From Treponema sp. (GTDB lineage: Bacteria > Spirochaetota > Spirochaetia > Treponematales > Breznakiellaceae), in contig JAISTO010000171.1 of assembly GCA_031272575.1 (NCBI GenBank), positions 1 through 32,652 of the forward strand: a stretch of 32,652 bases of DNA, in the 5' to 3' direction. The stretch's first letter is position 1; every line of letters starts with the position of its first letter. The position numbers were made by a program, and so were the translations under genes. The notes below the pieces were generated by a model. It saw only the letters and a program-made list of their open reading frames with translations. It was not told the origin of the DNA and did not search any database. This document shows positions 17,210-24,853 of this stretch, in pieces.

Positions 17210-17608
17210 ATGAGTGTATCGGATCCCGTTGCGGATATGCTGACCAAGATCCGGAATGCCGGCATGGCCAAGCATGAAAAGGTTGATATCCCCACCTCCA
17301 AACTGAAGCTCGAGATCGTCAAGATTTTGAAGATCGAGGGGTATATCAGGAACTTCAAAAAGACGAGTCAGGATGGCTCTAACGTCATCCGCGTCTATTT
17401 GAAATACGGCGACGACACAGCCCCCATCATCCATGGGCTGGAGAAGGTGTCGAAGCCCGGGCGCAGGGTGTACATGGGCTACAAAAAGATGCCCAGGGTC
17501 TATAACGGCTACGGAACGCTGATCGTGTCCACCTCGATGGGGATAACGACCGGCAAGAAGGCCGCCGAAAAAAAGGTCGGCGGCGAAGTCATCTGTAGCG
17601 TGTGGTGA
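17210..17608 (+). CDS. rpsH: 30S ribosomal protein S8
   Basis: A 132-residue S8, a 16S rRNA binder that in E. coli represses the spc operon. The start SVSDPVADMLTKIRNA and the C-terminal STSMGITTGKKA are diagnostic. A strong GGAGG lies about 9 bases before the ATG. Confidence 0.98.
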   Translation: MSVSDPVADMLTKIRNAGMAKHEKVDIPTSKLKLEIVKILKIEGYIRNFKKTSQDGSNVIRVYLKYGDDTAPIIHGLEKVSKPGRRVYMGYKKMPRVYNGYGTLIVSTSMGITTGKKAAEKKVGGEVICSVW

Positions 17609-17615
17609 GGCGGTT

Positions 17616-18152
17616 ATGTCACGAATTGGAAAGGTGCCGGTCAAAGTACCGAAGGGCGTCAAGGTGAGCGCGGTAGACGGCCTGCTCACGGTGGAAGGCC
17701 CGAAAGGGAAACTGACGCAGAAATATCACCCTGTCATATCCTTCGAGGATACGGGTGAAGAGATCGTCGTGTCGCGGCCGAACGACGAAAAACAGACGAA
17801 GGCCTTCCACGGCCTCTACCGCAACCTGCTGAACAACATGGTGACGGGGGTGTCGGCGGGCTTCACCAAGGTGCTCGTGGTAACCGGCGTGGGCTACCGG
17901 GCCGAGGTGCAGGGGAAGATACTCATCCTCTCCCTCGGATACTCGAACGACATCTACGTCGGGGTGCCGGAGGGCCTTACGGTGACGGTGGAGGGCGCGA
18001 AAGTGACCGTCGCCGGCATCGACAAGCAGAAAGTGGGGGAGTTTGCCGCGCAGGTGCGCAAACTCCGCGAGCCCGAGCCCTACAAGGGCAAGGGCGTAAG
18101 TTACGAAAACGAAAAGATTCGCCGCAAGGTCGGCAAGTCTGGGGTCAAGTAG
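17616..18152 (+). CDS. rplF: 50S ribosomal protein L6
   Basis: A 178-residue two-domain L6 near the GTPase-associated centre. The start SRIGKVPVKVPKGVKV and the C-terminal EPYKGKGVSYENEKIRRKVGK are hallmarks. It begins 7 bases after rpsH and is followed by rplR after 9. Confidence 0.98.
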   Translation: MSRIGKVPVKVPKGVKVSAVDGLLTVEGPKGKLTQKYHPVISFEDTGEEIVVSRPNDEKQTKAFHGLYRNLLNNMVTGVSAGFTKVLVVTGVGYRAEVQGKILILSLGYSNDIYVGVPEGLTVTVEGAKVTVAGIDKQKVGEFAAQVRKLREPEPYKGKGVSYENEKIRRKVGKSGVK

Positions 18153-18161
18153 GGGTAAGGT

Positions 18162-18524
18162 ATGCTGAGAAAAATGCCCGAAAAAGACCGGAAACGGCTT
18201 AAACGGAAGGTGCACATACGGAAGCGCATCGTGGGGACCGCCGAGCGGCCCCGCCTCAGCGTCTTTCGGAGCAACAAGCGCCTCTCGATACAGGCGATTG
18301 ACGACCAGAAGGGTCAGACCATCGCTTCCATCTCGACGCTCGAAAAAGAACTGCGGGATGTCAAGCCCAATGTCGAGGGCGGCAGCAAGGTGGGCGAACT
18401 TATCGGGAAGCGCCTTGCGGAAAAAAACATCACGTCGGTGGTGTTTGACCGGAACGGCTACCTCTACCACGGCGTGGTGAAGGCGATGGCTGAGGGCGCC
18501 CGGAAAGCCGGGCTGGCATTTTAG
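18162..18524 (+). CDS. rplR: 50S ribosomal protein L18
   Basis: A 120-residue L18 that binds 5S rRNA with L5. The basic N-terminus, RPRLSVFRSNKR and the C-terminal FDRNGYLYHGVVKAMAEGAR fit the family. Position between rplF and rpsE is canonical. Confidence 0.97.
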   Translation: MLRKMPEKDRKRLKRKVHIRKRIVGTAERPRLSVFRSNKRLSIQAIDDQKGQTIASISTLEKELRDVKPNVEGGSKVGELIGKRLAEKNITSVVFDRNGYLYHGVVKAMAEGARKAGLAF

Positions 18525-18535
18525 GAGAAGGCCGA

Positions 18536-19246
18536 ATGGAAGAAAAGGCGCAGGAAACCGAAGCCGCCGTGGACACGGCCGCGGAAGCGGTTTCCGAAAT
18601 AAAAGGCGAAGCGTGGAGCCCCGAGGGGAGCGGCCTCGTAGAGGCGGAAGCCCTCCAGGACACCGACACGAGCGCGGCCGCGGGGGGCGGAGGCCGCGAC
18701 CGGGGCGGGCGCAAGCGCGGGCGCGACCGGCATGGCCGCAGAGACCGCGACCGCGACGACGGCCCGAAGGACGACTACGTCGAAAAACTCGTCAAACTGA
18801 ACCGCACCGCCAAGGTGGTCAAGGGCGGGCGCAGGTTCAGTTTCTCGGCCCTTACCGTCATTGGTGACAAAAAGGGGAGCGTCGGCTACGGCTTCGGCAA
18901 GGCGAACGATGTGTCCGAGGCGATACGCAAGAGCGTCGAAAAGGCGAAGCGGAACATGATCACCCTGCCGATCAAAAACGGTACCATACCGCACGAGATC
19001 ATCGGCGAGTTCAAGGCCTCGCGGGTGCTCCTGAAGCCGGCCTGTTCCGGCACGGGCATCATCGCGGGGGGGCCGGTGCGGGCCATTATGGAAGCGGGGG
19101 GCATTACCGACGTGCTCTCGAAGTCCCTGGGGGCCTCGAGCCAGTACAATGTGGTGAAGGCGGCCTTCGAGGGCATCGGCAGGATGATGGACGCCCGCAA
19201 GACGGCGCATAACCGCTGCCGGCCGCTGAAGGATATGTGGGGGTAG
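18536..19246 (+). CDS. rpsE: 30S ribosomal protein S5 with long N-terminal extension
   Basis: A 236-residue S5, against about 165 normally. The core begins near residue 79 (DDYVEKLVKLNRTAKVVKGG) and keeps the double-stranded RNA-binding fold and the fidelity region. The first 78 residues are an acidic Glu/Ala part followed by an Arg/Asp/Gly-rich part, absent from typical S5. The start is well supported by AGGAGAAGG upstream, and no later in-frame ATG lies near the core start. The extension may be surface-exposed near the mRNA entry site. Its role is unknown. Confidence 0.95.
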   Translation: MEEKAQETEAAVDTAAEAVSEIKGEAWSPEGSGLVEAEALQDTDTSAAAGGGGRDRGGRKRGRDRHGRRDRDRDDGPKDDYVEKLVKLNRTAKVVKGGRRFSFSALTVIGDKKGSVGYGFGKANDVSEAIRKSVEKAKRNMITLPIKNGTIPHEIIGEFKASRVLLKPACSGTGIIAGGPVRAIMEAGGITDVLSKSLGASSQYNVVKAAFEGIGRMMDARKTAHNRCRPLKDMWG

Positions 19247-19249
19247 GGC

Positions 19250-19462
19250 ATGGCAAAGAAAACACAAAGCGCTGCTGCGGCCGCGCCCGCCAGGAAGATC
19301 ACGGTGCGCCTCGTGCGCAGCCTCATCGGGAGGCCGCCGCGGCAGCGGGCGACCGTGCGCTCACTCGGGCTGCGCAAGATCGGCTCCAGCCGCGAGCACG
19401 AGGCCAGTCCTGCCGTGCTTGGCATGGTCAAGGCCGTCTCCCACCTGGTAACGGTGGAATAA
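19250..19462 (+). CDS. rpmD: 50S ribosomal protein L30
   Basis: A 70-residue L30. The core KITVRLVRSLIGRPPRQRATVRSLGL is diagnostic, preceded by about 14 extra Ala/Lys-rich residues. It begins 3 bases after the rpsE stop, with its ribosome site inside rpsE, so it is coupled. Confidence 0.96.
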   Translation: MAKKTQSAAAAAPARKITVRLVRSLIGRPPRQRATVRSLGLRKIGSSREHEASPAVLGMVKAVSHLVTVE

Positions 19463-19474
19463 GGGGAATGCGGG

Positions 19475-20137
19475 ATGCACGATTATGATTTGCACGCCCC
19501 TGAGGGCGCGAACCGGCGTAAACGGATCATCGGGCGGGGCCAGGGCTCGGGCCGCGGCACCACCGCAGGCAAGGGTAACAAGGGCCAGAAGGCCCGCTCC
19601 GGGGGCAAAACCTACGTGGGCTTCGAAGGGGGGCAGATGCCCCTGTACCGCAGGCTGGCGCAGCGGGGCTTTTCAAACTATCCCTTTAAGAAGACCTGGG
19701 AAATCGTCAGCCTCGGCACGATAGACCGCGTTTTCGCGGCGGGCGAGACGGTGAACCGGGCGACGCTGGCGGCGAAGCGGGTGCTGAAAAAGGCCGTCCG
19801 CGTAAAGGTGCTGAGCGACGGCGCCCTGACGAAGGCGCTCCACTTCGACGTCGAGGCGATCTCGGCGAAGGCGGCGGAGAAGGTGAAGGCCGCGGGGGGC
19901 ACGGTGGCGCGCGATCCGGCAGCGGCGAAGGCGGCCGCGGCGAAACCGGCGGCAAAGCCGCAGGCAGAGCCGGAAAAGGCGGCGCCCGCGGCGGAAGCCG
20001 CGGCAAAGCAGGAAAAGGCAGCGCCCGCGGCGGAGGCAGCGGCAAAGCCGGAAAAGGCAGCGCCCGTGGCGGAAGCCGCGGCAAAGCCGGAGGCGGCGAA
20101 GGCAGCGGCCTCGGCTGTCCCTGAGGAAAAGGGGTAA
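19475..20137 (+). CDS. rplO: 50S ribosomal protein L15 with repetitive C-terminal tail
   Basis: A 220-residue L15, against about 145 normally. The glycine-rich start region (RGQGSGRGTTAGKGNKGQKAR) and GFEGGQMPLYRRL are diagnostic, and the core ends near residue 144. The remaining 76 residues are Ala/Lys/Pro/Glu-rich, with three 13-residue repeats of the EKAAPAAEAAAKP type. secY follows after 2 bases. Confidence 0.95.
   Translation: MHDYDLHAPEGANRRKRIIGRGQGSGRGTTAGKGNKGQKARSGGKTYVGFEGGQMPLYRRLAQRGFSNYPFKKTWEIVSLGTIDRVFAAGETVNRATLAAKRVLKKAVRVKVLSDGALTKALHFDVEAISAKAAEKVKAAGGTVARDPAAAKAAAAKPAAKPQAEPEKAAPAAEAAAKQEKAAPAAEAAAKPEKAAPVAEAAAKPEAAKAAASAVPEEKG
19973..20089 (+). repeat. Three 39-base tandem repeats in rplO
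   Basis: Three in-frame 39-base units encode variants of EKAAPAAEAAAKP. The units differ at several third-codon positions, so they are not freshly duplicated. A fourth, partial unit begins at 20090. Confidence 0.75.
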
Positions 20138-20139
20138 GC

Positions 20140-21468
20140 ATGGCAAATCCACTGATTGGGGTTTTTAGAGTAAAGGAACTGCGGGAACGGATACTCTTCA
20201 CCGTTCTTATGCTGGCGGTCTTCCGCATAGGGGCGGTGATCCCGATACCGGGGATCAACGTCCGCGAACTCACCGCGTATTTCCAGTCGATGCAGAATTC
20301 GGGAAACGCCATCGTGGATTACCTCGACTTCTTCGCGGGCGGCGCGTTCTCGAACTTCTCCGTGTTCATGCTGGGGATTATGCCCTACATCTCAATGTCG
20401 ATCATCATGCAACTGTTGATCATCGTGTTCCCCAAACTGAAAAAGATTTCGCAGGAGGAGGGGGGCCGCAAGAAAATCCAGATGTACCAGCGGGTCGGCA
20501 CCGTGGCGGTCTGTCTAATCCAGTCCTTCGCGGTAACCCAGTACGCGCAGCGCATATCCCGCGAGGTGGAAAACCTCCTGTCCATGGGCATGGTCTCCTT
20601 CACCATCATCGCCATTTTGACGGTGACGACGGGCACCATGTTCCTTATGTGGATAGGGGAACAGATTACCCAGCGGGGCATAGGGAACGGCATCTCGCTC
20701 CTCATCTTCGCGGGGATCGTGGCGCGGCTCCCCAACGCGATCTGGGAACTCTTCGGCAGGGTGCGGAGCGGGGACCTCAACCTCGTCTTCGTCATCGTTG
20801 TGTTCGTCATGTTCGTGGCGGTGGTTACCCTGGTCGTGTTTGAACAGCAGGGGCAGCGCAAGATTCAGGTGAACTACGCCAAGCGGGTCGTGGGCCGCAA
20901 GATGTACGGGGCGCAGAACACGTACATCCCCTTCAAGATCAACCCGTCGGGGGTGATACCGGTCATCTTCGCCTCGTCGATACTCACCTTCCCGCTGCAG
21001 ATTGCGCAGACCCTGGGGGGGAACATCGGCTGGCTCGCGCGCGTGTCGAATGCGCTGAGCCCGCAGGGCTGGCTCTACAACATCCTCTACGTGCTGTTGA
21101 TCATCTTCTTCGCGTACTTCTACACCCAGGTAACGCTGAACCCCATCGAGATCGCGAAAAACATACGGGAAAACGGCGGTTCTATCCCCGGCATACGGTC
21201 GGAAAACATCGAGCAGTACCTCACGAAAATCCTGAACCGCATCGTGCTTCCCGGCTCGCTCTACCTCGCGCTGATCGCGGTGATACCAACAATCATCCAG
21301 CACCTGTTCAACTTCCCGTCCTCCATATCGTACCTTATGGGCGGCACGAGCCTGTTGATTCTGGTGGGGGTAGACCTGGATACGATGAGTCAGGTGGAGG
21401 GGCTCTTGAAGATGCACCACCACGAGGGCCTGACGCGGCATGGCCGCTTAAAGGGAAGAAACCTGTAG
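20140..21468 (+). CDS. secY: Protein translocase subunit SecY
   Basis: A 442-residue SecY, the channel of the Sec translocon in the inner membrane. Ten hydrophobic segments are expected and visible in outline. Motifs include IPIPGINVREL near the N-terminus, the conserved SIIMQLL stretch and the C-terminal GTSLLILVGVDLDTMSQVE. Its place after rplO is canonical. infA, adk and map, which often follow, are absent. Confidence 0.98.
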   Translation: MANPLIGVFRVKELRERILFTVLMLAVFRIGAVIPIPGINVRELTAYFQSMQNSGNAIVDYLDFFAGGAFSNFSVFMLGIMPYISMSIIMQLLIIVFPKLKKISQEEGGRKKIQMYQRVGTVAVCLIQSFAVTQYAQRISREVENLLSMGMVSFTIIAILTVTTGTMFLMWIGEQITQRGIGNGISLLIFAGIVARLPNAIWELFGRVRSGDLNLVFVIVVFVMFVAVVTLVVFEQQGQRKIQVNYAKRVVGRKMYGAQNTYIPFKINPSGVIPVIFASSILTFPLQIAQTLGGNIGWLARVSNALSPQGWLYNILYVLLIIFFAYFYTQVTLNPIEIAKNIRENGGSIPGIRSENIEQYLTKILNRIVLPGSLYLALIAVIPTIIQHLFNFPSSISYLMGGTSLLILVGVDLDTMSQVEGLLKMHHHEGLTRHGRLKGRNL

Positions 21469-21485
21469 CGGCGGCTGCGGGCCTC

Positions 21486-21514
21486 TTGACTAAAATGGCG
21501 TGAATTGTTTTAAT
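21486..21514 (+). promoter_or_regulatory. Possible internal promoter before rpmJ
   Basis: TTGACT (21486-21491), a 17-base spacer and TTTAAT (21509-21514). A one-base longer spacer gives TTAATA. It would provide separate expression of rpmJ-rpsM-rpsK-rpsD-rpoA-rplQ. Confidence 0.5.
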
Positions 21515-21516
21515 AG

Positions 21517-21553
21517 GTATCCCGTAGGGATACTATTATCCTGTAAGGGATAA
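21517..21553 (+). promoter_or_regulatory. Two tandem hairpins in the rpmJ leader
   Basis: GTATCCC/GGGATAC (21517-21523 with 21527-21533, loop GTA) and TTATCC/GGATAA (21536-21541 with 21548-21553) lie just before the rpmJ ribosome site. Both arms share the ATCC/GGAT core, so alternative pairings between the two hairpins are possible. This could be a target for autogenous control. No T-run follows. Confidence 0.5.
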
Positions 21554-21567
21554 AAAGGGAGATAAGG

Positions 21568-21681
21568 ATGAAAGTCCGAACGAGCGTAAAGCCTATTTGC
21601 GACAAATGCAAGGTGATCAAACGGCACGGGATAATCCGCATCGTGTGCCAGAATCCCAAGCATAAGCAAAAGCAAGGGTAG
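21568..21681 (+). CDS. rpmJ: 50S ribosomal protein L36
   Basis: A 37-residue L36 starting MKVRTSVKPICDKCKVIKRH. Zinc ligands at Cys11, Cys14, Cys27 and His32 are all present, so this is the zinc-binding form. AAGG lies just upstream of the ATG. Its place before rpsM is canonical. Confidence 0.97.
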   Translation: MKVRTSVKPICDKCKVIKRHGIIRIVCQNPKHKQKQG

Positions 21682-21686
21682 GGTGT

Positions 21687-22052
21687 ATGGCGCGTCTTGT
21701 GGGAGTTGACCTCCCGAATAAGCACGTGAACATTGCGCTTACCTACATCTTCGGGATCGGCAGGTCGAGCGCGGACACGATCTGCGAAAAAACGAAGATC
21801 GATCCCCTGCGCAAGATCAACGATCTGTCGCAGGAGGAATTGGGGGCTCTCCGCAGTGTGATCGAGGGGGATTACAAGGTCGAGGGCCGGCTCAGAACCG
21901 AGGTGGCTCTGAACATAAAGCGTCTCATGGATATAGGCTGCTACCGCGGCCTGCGCCATAGGAAGGGTCTGCCTCTGCGTGGACAGAGGACGCGGACGAA
22001 CGCCCGCACCCGAAAAGGCAAGCGGAAGACCGTGGCCGGAAAGAAAAAGTAG
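21687..22052 (+). CDS. rpsM: 30S ribosomal protein S13
   Basis: A 121-residue S13 of the 30S head, contacting P-site tRNA and the large subunit. The start ARLVGVDLPNKHVNIALTYIFGIG and the GLPLRGQRTRTNARTRKG tail are diagnostic. Confidence 0.98.
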   Translation: MARLVGVDLPNKHVNIALTYIFGIGRSSADTICEKTKIDPLRKINDLSQEELGALRSVIEGDYKVEGRLRTEVALNIKRLMDIGCYRGLRHRKGLPLRGQRTRTNARTRKGKRKTVAGKKK

Positions 22053-22061
22053 GCGGGAAAC

Positions 22062-22099
22062 ACGGCAGGGGGCATACAGTGCGCCCTTTTGCCGTTTTT
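22062..22099 (+). terminator. Possible attenuator between rpsM and rpsK
   Basis: ACGGCA (22062-22067) pairs with TGCCGT (22090-22095), with an inner GGGC/GCCC, followed by a run of T to 22099. It sits in an 86-base gap inside an otherwise tight operon. It may tune expression of rpsK, rpsD, rpoA and rplQ. It is not strong enough to assume full termination. Confidence 0.4.
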
Positions 22100-22138
22100 C
22101 CGGTCTGCTTGCGCTGCTGCGCTTAGAACGGAGGAGTC

Positions 22139-22531
22139 GTGGCTGGCACGAACAAGAACACAAAGAAACGAAAAGAAAAAAAGTCGGTGTATGAAGGCAA
22201 CGTCTACATTCAGGCGACCTACAACAACACGATTGTGACGATCACCGACCTGCGGGGGAACGCGGTGTCGTGGGCGAGTTCCGGCGGGCTGGGCTTCCGG
22301 GGGGCGAAGAAGTCGACGCCCTTCGCGGCCCAGACCGTCACGGAAACGGCGGCGCAGAAGGCGCTGCAGGCGGGCCTGCGGGAGGTGCACGTGTACGTGA
22401 AAGGCCCCGGAATGGGACGGGAGTCCGCTATACGCCAACTCGGCGTGATGGGGATAAAGGTGCGCTCGATCAACGATGTGACACCCATTCCGCACAACGG
22501 GTGCAGGCCGCCCAAGACGCGGCGCATTTAG
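22139..22531 (+). CDS. rpsK: 30S ribosomal protein S11
   Basis: A 130-residue S11 of the platform, near the E-site mRNA. GNVYIQATYNNTIVTITD, GPGMGRESAIRQL and the C-terminal DVTPIPHNGCRPPKTRRI are diagnostic. The start codon is GTG at 22139, with GGAGG 4 bases upstream. The upstream gap holds the attenuator-like stem. Confidence 0.97.
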   Translation: MAGTNKNTKKRKEKKSVYEGNVYIQATYNNTIVTITDLRGNAVSWASSGGLGFRGAKKSTPFAAQTVTETAAQKALQAGLREVHVYVKGPGMGRESAIRQLGVMGIKVRSINDVTPIPHNGCRPPKTRRI

Positions 22532-22540
22532 GGAGTATTT

Positions 22541-23176
22541 ATGGCGCGATATACTGGTCCCGTATGCCGGCTCTGCCGCACGGAACAGAAAAAGTTGATG
22601 CTGAAGGGGGAGCGCTGCAAAAGCGGCAAATGCCCCATTTCGCGGAAACTGCCCCCTCCGGGCAAGGACCCGAAGGTCAGGCCTGGCAAGAGATCCGACT
22701 ACGGGCTCCAACTGCGGGAAAAGCAGCGGCTCAGGCGGATCTACGGTATGCAGGAGAAGCAGTTTCACCTCTTCTTCGAGCGGGCGTTGCGTATGCCAGG
22801 CATTACCGGCGAAAACCTCTTTCTGCTGCTCGAGCGCAGGCTCGACAACACGGTGTACCGTCTGCACTTTGCGGTAAGCCGCGCGCAGGCGAGGCAATTG
22901 GTACTGCATGGGCACGTGCGGGTCAACGGGAAACGGGTGGATATCCCCTCGTTTCTGGTGAAACCCGGGGACAGCATCGAAATTGACGAAAAGAGCAAAC
23001 CGTTGGCGATCATAAAAGACGCGCTGAAGGAGTACGGCAGGTCCGGGGTGATGCCCTGGCTCTCGCTCGATCCGGACGCGTTGAAAGGCGTGTTCCTTGC
23101 CGCGCCGCGGCGCGGCGACATCACCGATCTGATGGACATCAAGGAGCAGATGGTCGTCGAATTCTATTCGAAATAG
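22541..23176 (+). CDS. rpsD: 30S ribosomal protein S4 (cysteine-rich type)
   Basis: A 211-residue S4, a 16S assembly initiator and, in E. coli, repressor of the alpha operon. Cysteines at residues 9, 12, 26 and 31 form the zinc-binding N-terminal site seen in many bacteria. The S4 RNA-binding domain follows (ARQLVLHGHVRVNGKRVDIPS). Confidence 0.97.
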   Translation: MARYTGPVCRLCRTEQKKLMLKGERCKSGKCPISRKLPPPGKDPKVRPGKRSDYGLQLREKQRLRRIYGMQEKQFHLFFERALRMPGITGENLFLLLERRLDNTVYRLHFAVSRAQARQLVLHGHVRVNGKRVDIPSFLVKPGDSIEIDEKSKPLAIIKDALKEYGRSGVMPWLSLDPDALKGVFLAAPRRGDITDLMDIKEQMVVEFYSK

Positions 23177-23238
23177 GCTTCCCGTTATGCGGTCTGCCGG
23201 AAACGGCGGGCGGCGGAAAGCCGGCTTAAGGAGTTGAA

Positions 23239-24294
23239 ATGGCCCGGAAAAACCTTCTAAAAGGATTCAAACGACCAAAAGGTCTTACGTTTGAGCACGG
23301 CGAACTTAAGGCCAACTATGGAAAGTTCGTTGCTTCGCCCTTTGAACCAGGTTTCGGCGCTACCGTGGGGAACACACTGCGAAGGGTGCTCCTTTCCTCC
23401 ATTCAGGGCTACGCGATTACGGCGGTGAAGCTCACCACCTACAGCGCTGATGGGGGGCCCCACATCGTTTCAAGCGAGTTTGAAACGGTAGACGACATCG
23501 TGGAAGATACTCTCGAGGTGCTGAACAACCTCAAGCAGGTGCGGGTAAAACTGCCCGGCGACGCGGAAGAGGGGGTGTTTCTGTACGAGTGGACGGGGAA
23601 GCGGGAGGTCACGAGCGACGACTTCGCGCGCCCGGAGCACATCGAGGTGTTGAGCCCGGACCAGCACATCATGACTCTTGCCGAGGGCGCGAAGGTCGAG
23701 GTGGAGATTCAGGTGAATCTGGGCCGCGGCTATGTGCCCTCGGATACGAACGACCGCTACATCGAGGTGATCGGCACCATTCCGATGGATGCGATCTTCT
23801 CGCCGGTAAAACGGGTAAAGTACGCGGTCGAGCCTTGCCGTGTGGGGCAGCGTAACGATTACGACAAACTCGTGCTCGAAGTCTGGACGGACGGTACCGT
23901 GCGGCCGGACGAGGCGCTGGCGGAGGCGGCAAAAATCGCCAAGGAGCACTTTTCGGTCTTTATCAATTTTGATGAAGACAGTCTGGGCGATCTCGACGAT
24001 TTTGACGAGGATGACGACCGTATACGGAAAATCCTCAACACGCCTGTCGAGGAACTGGAACTGTCGGTACGTTCGTCAAACTGCCTGAAAAACGCGAACA
24101 TCAAGGTGCTGGGCGAACTGATCCGCAAGAGCGAGGACGATATCACCAAGACGCGGAACTTCGGCAAGAAGTCCTTGCAGGAGATCAAGGAAAAACTGCG
24201 GGAGTGGGGCCTTGACCTGGGGATTACCGATCTGGGCACCATACGGGACGCGGTAAAGATCGTTGCCGATAAGGATGGGGAAGATGAAGCATAG
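23239..24294 (+). CDS. rpoA: DNA-directed RNA polymerase alpha subunit
   Basis: A 351-residue alpha subunit. The N-terminal dimerisation domain has ASPFEPGFGATVGNTLRRVLLSS. The C-terminal domain has VRSSNCLKNANIKVLGEL and KTRNFGKKSLQEIKEKL, which bind UP elements and activators. An acidic Asp/Glu linker precedes it. AAGGAG is 6-7 bases before the ATG. The 62 bases after rpsD contain a short GC-rich inverted repeat only. Confidence 0.98.
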   Translation: MARKNLLKGFKRPKGLTFEHGELKANYGKFVASPFEPGFGATVGNTLRRVLLSSIQGYAITAVKLTTYSADGGPHIVSSEFETVDDIVEDTLEVLNNLKQVRVKLPGDAEEGVFLYEWTGKREVTSDDFARPEHIEVLSPDQHIMTLAEGAKVEVEIQVNLGRGYVPSDTNDRYIEVIGTIPMDAIFSPVKRVKYAVEPCRVGQRNDYDKLVLEVWTDGTVRPDEALAEAAKIAKEHFSVFINFDEDSLGDLDDFDEDDDRIRKILNTPVEELELSVRSSNCLKNANIKVLGELIRKSEDDITKTRNFGKKSLQEIKEKLREWGLDLGITDLGTIRDAVKIVADKDGEDEA

Positions 24295-24853
24295 AAGGGG
24301 GTTCAATCCTCTCGAAAGGATGTCCGCACACCGGAAGGCGCTGCACCGCAGCATGGTGACCTCGCTTTTCCGTTACGAGCGGATACGGACGACAAAGGCA
24401 AAGGCGCTCGCGGTGCGGCGGAGCGCGGAGCGGTTGATCACCCGCGCAAAGGCGGACACCGTGCATAACCGGCGCATCGTGTCGGCACGGCTTTTCGACG
24501 AAGGCATCGTTGCGAAGCTCTTTACCGACATCGGCCCGCGTATGCTTGAGCGGCCGGGCGGCTACACCCGCATTCTCAAATTGGGCGAGCGCGCCGGGGA
24601 CGCGGCTGAAATCGTCATCCTCGAACTGGTGGATTACCAGTTGAAAGAGGAAAGCGCCGAGGATAAAAAGGCCCGCAAGCAGGAAAAAAAGGCCGCGGCG
24701 AAGTCCAAAGACAAGGACGACAAAAAGGCGCGGGCCGGCCGGTCGGGCGGCAAGCGCGCCGACCGGGACGCGGGCGGCAAGAAGGAAAAGGCAGTGGAAA
24801 AAGCCCCTGAAAAAGCGGGCATCTATAGGAGAGGCTATGTCGAAGGCGCATAG
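24284..24853 (+). CDS. rplQ: 50S ribosomal protein L17 with basic C-terminal tail
   Basis: A 189-residue L17, against about 120 normally. The core (MKHRRGFNPLERMSAHRKAL onward) ends near residue 119, and the last 70 residues are Lys/Ala/Asp/Glu-rich and low-complexity. I chose the ATG at 24284, with AAGGA 8 bases upstream, over ATGs at 24275 and 24263, because L17 begins MKHR. It overlaps the end of rpoA by 11 bases and its own end overlaps the next gene by 17. Confidence 0.95.
   Translation: MKHRRGFNPLERMSAHRKALHRSMVTSLFRYERIRTTKAKALAVRRSAERLITRAKADTVHNRRIVSARLFDEGIVAKLFTDIGPRMLERPGGYTRILKLGERAGDAAEIVILELVDYQLKEESAEDKKARKQEKKAAAKSKDKDDKKARAGRSGGKRADRDAGGKKEKAVEKAPEKAGIYRRGYVEGA

Noticed and set aside
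19673..20312. Long antisense frames opposite rplO and secY
   Set aside because: Their Arg/Pro-rich content is what the Ala/Lys repeats of rplO give on the other strand. These are shadows of GC-rich coding sequence.
22053..22138. tRNA gene in the rpsM-rpsK gap
   Set aside because: No cloverleaf, no T-loop GGTTCGA-type sequence, and only one long stem with a T-run.
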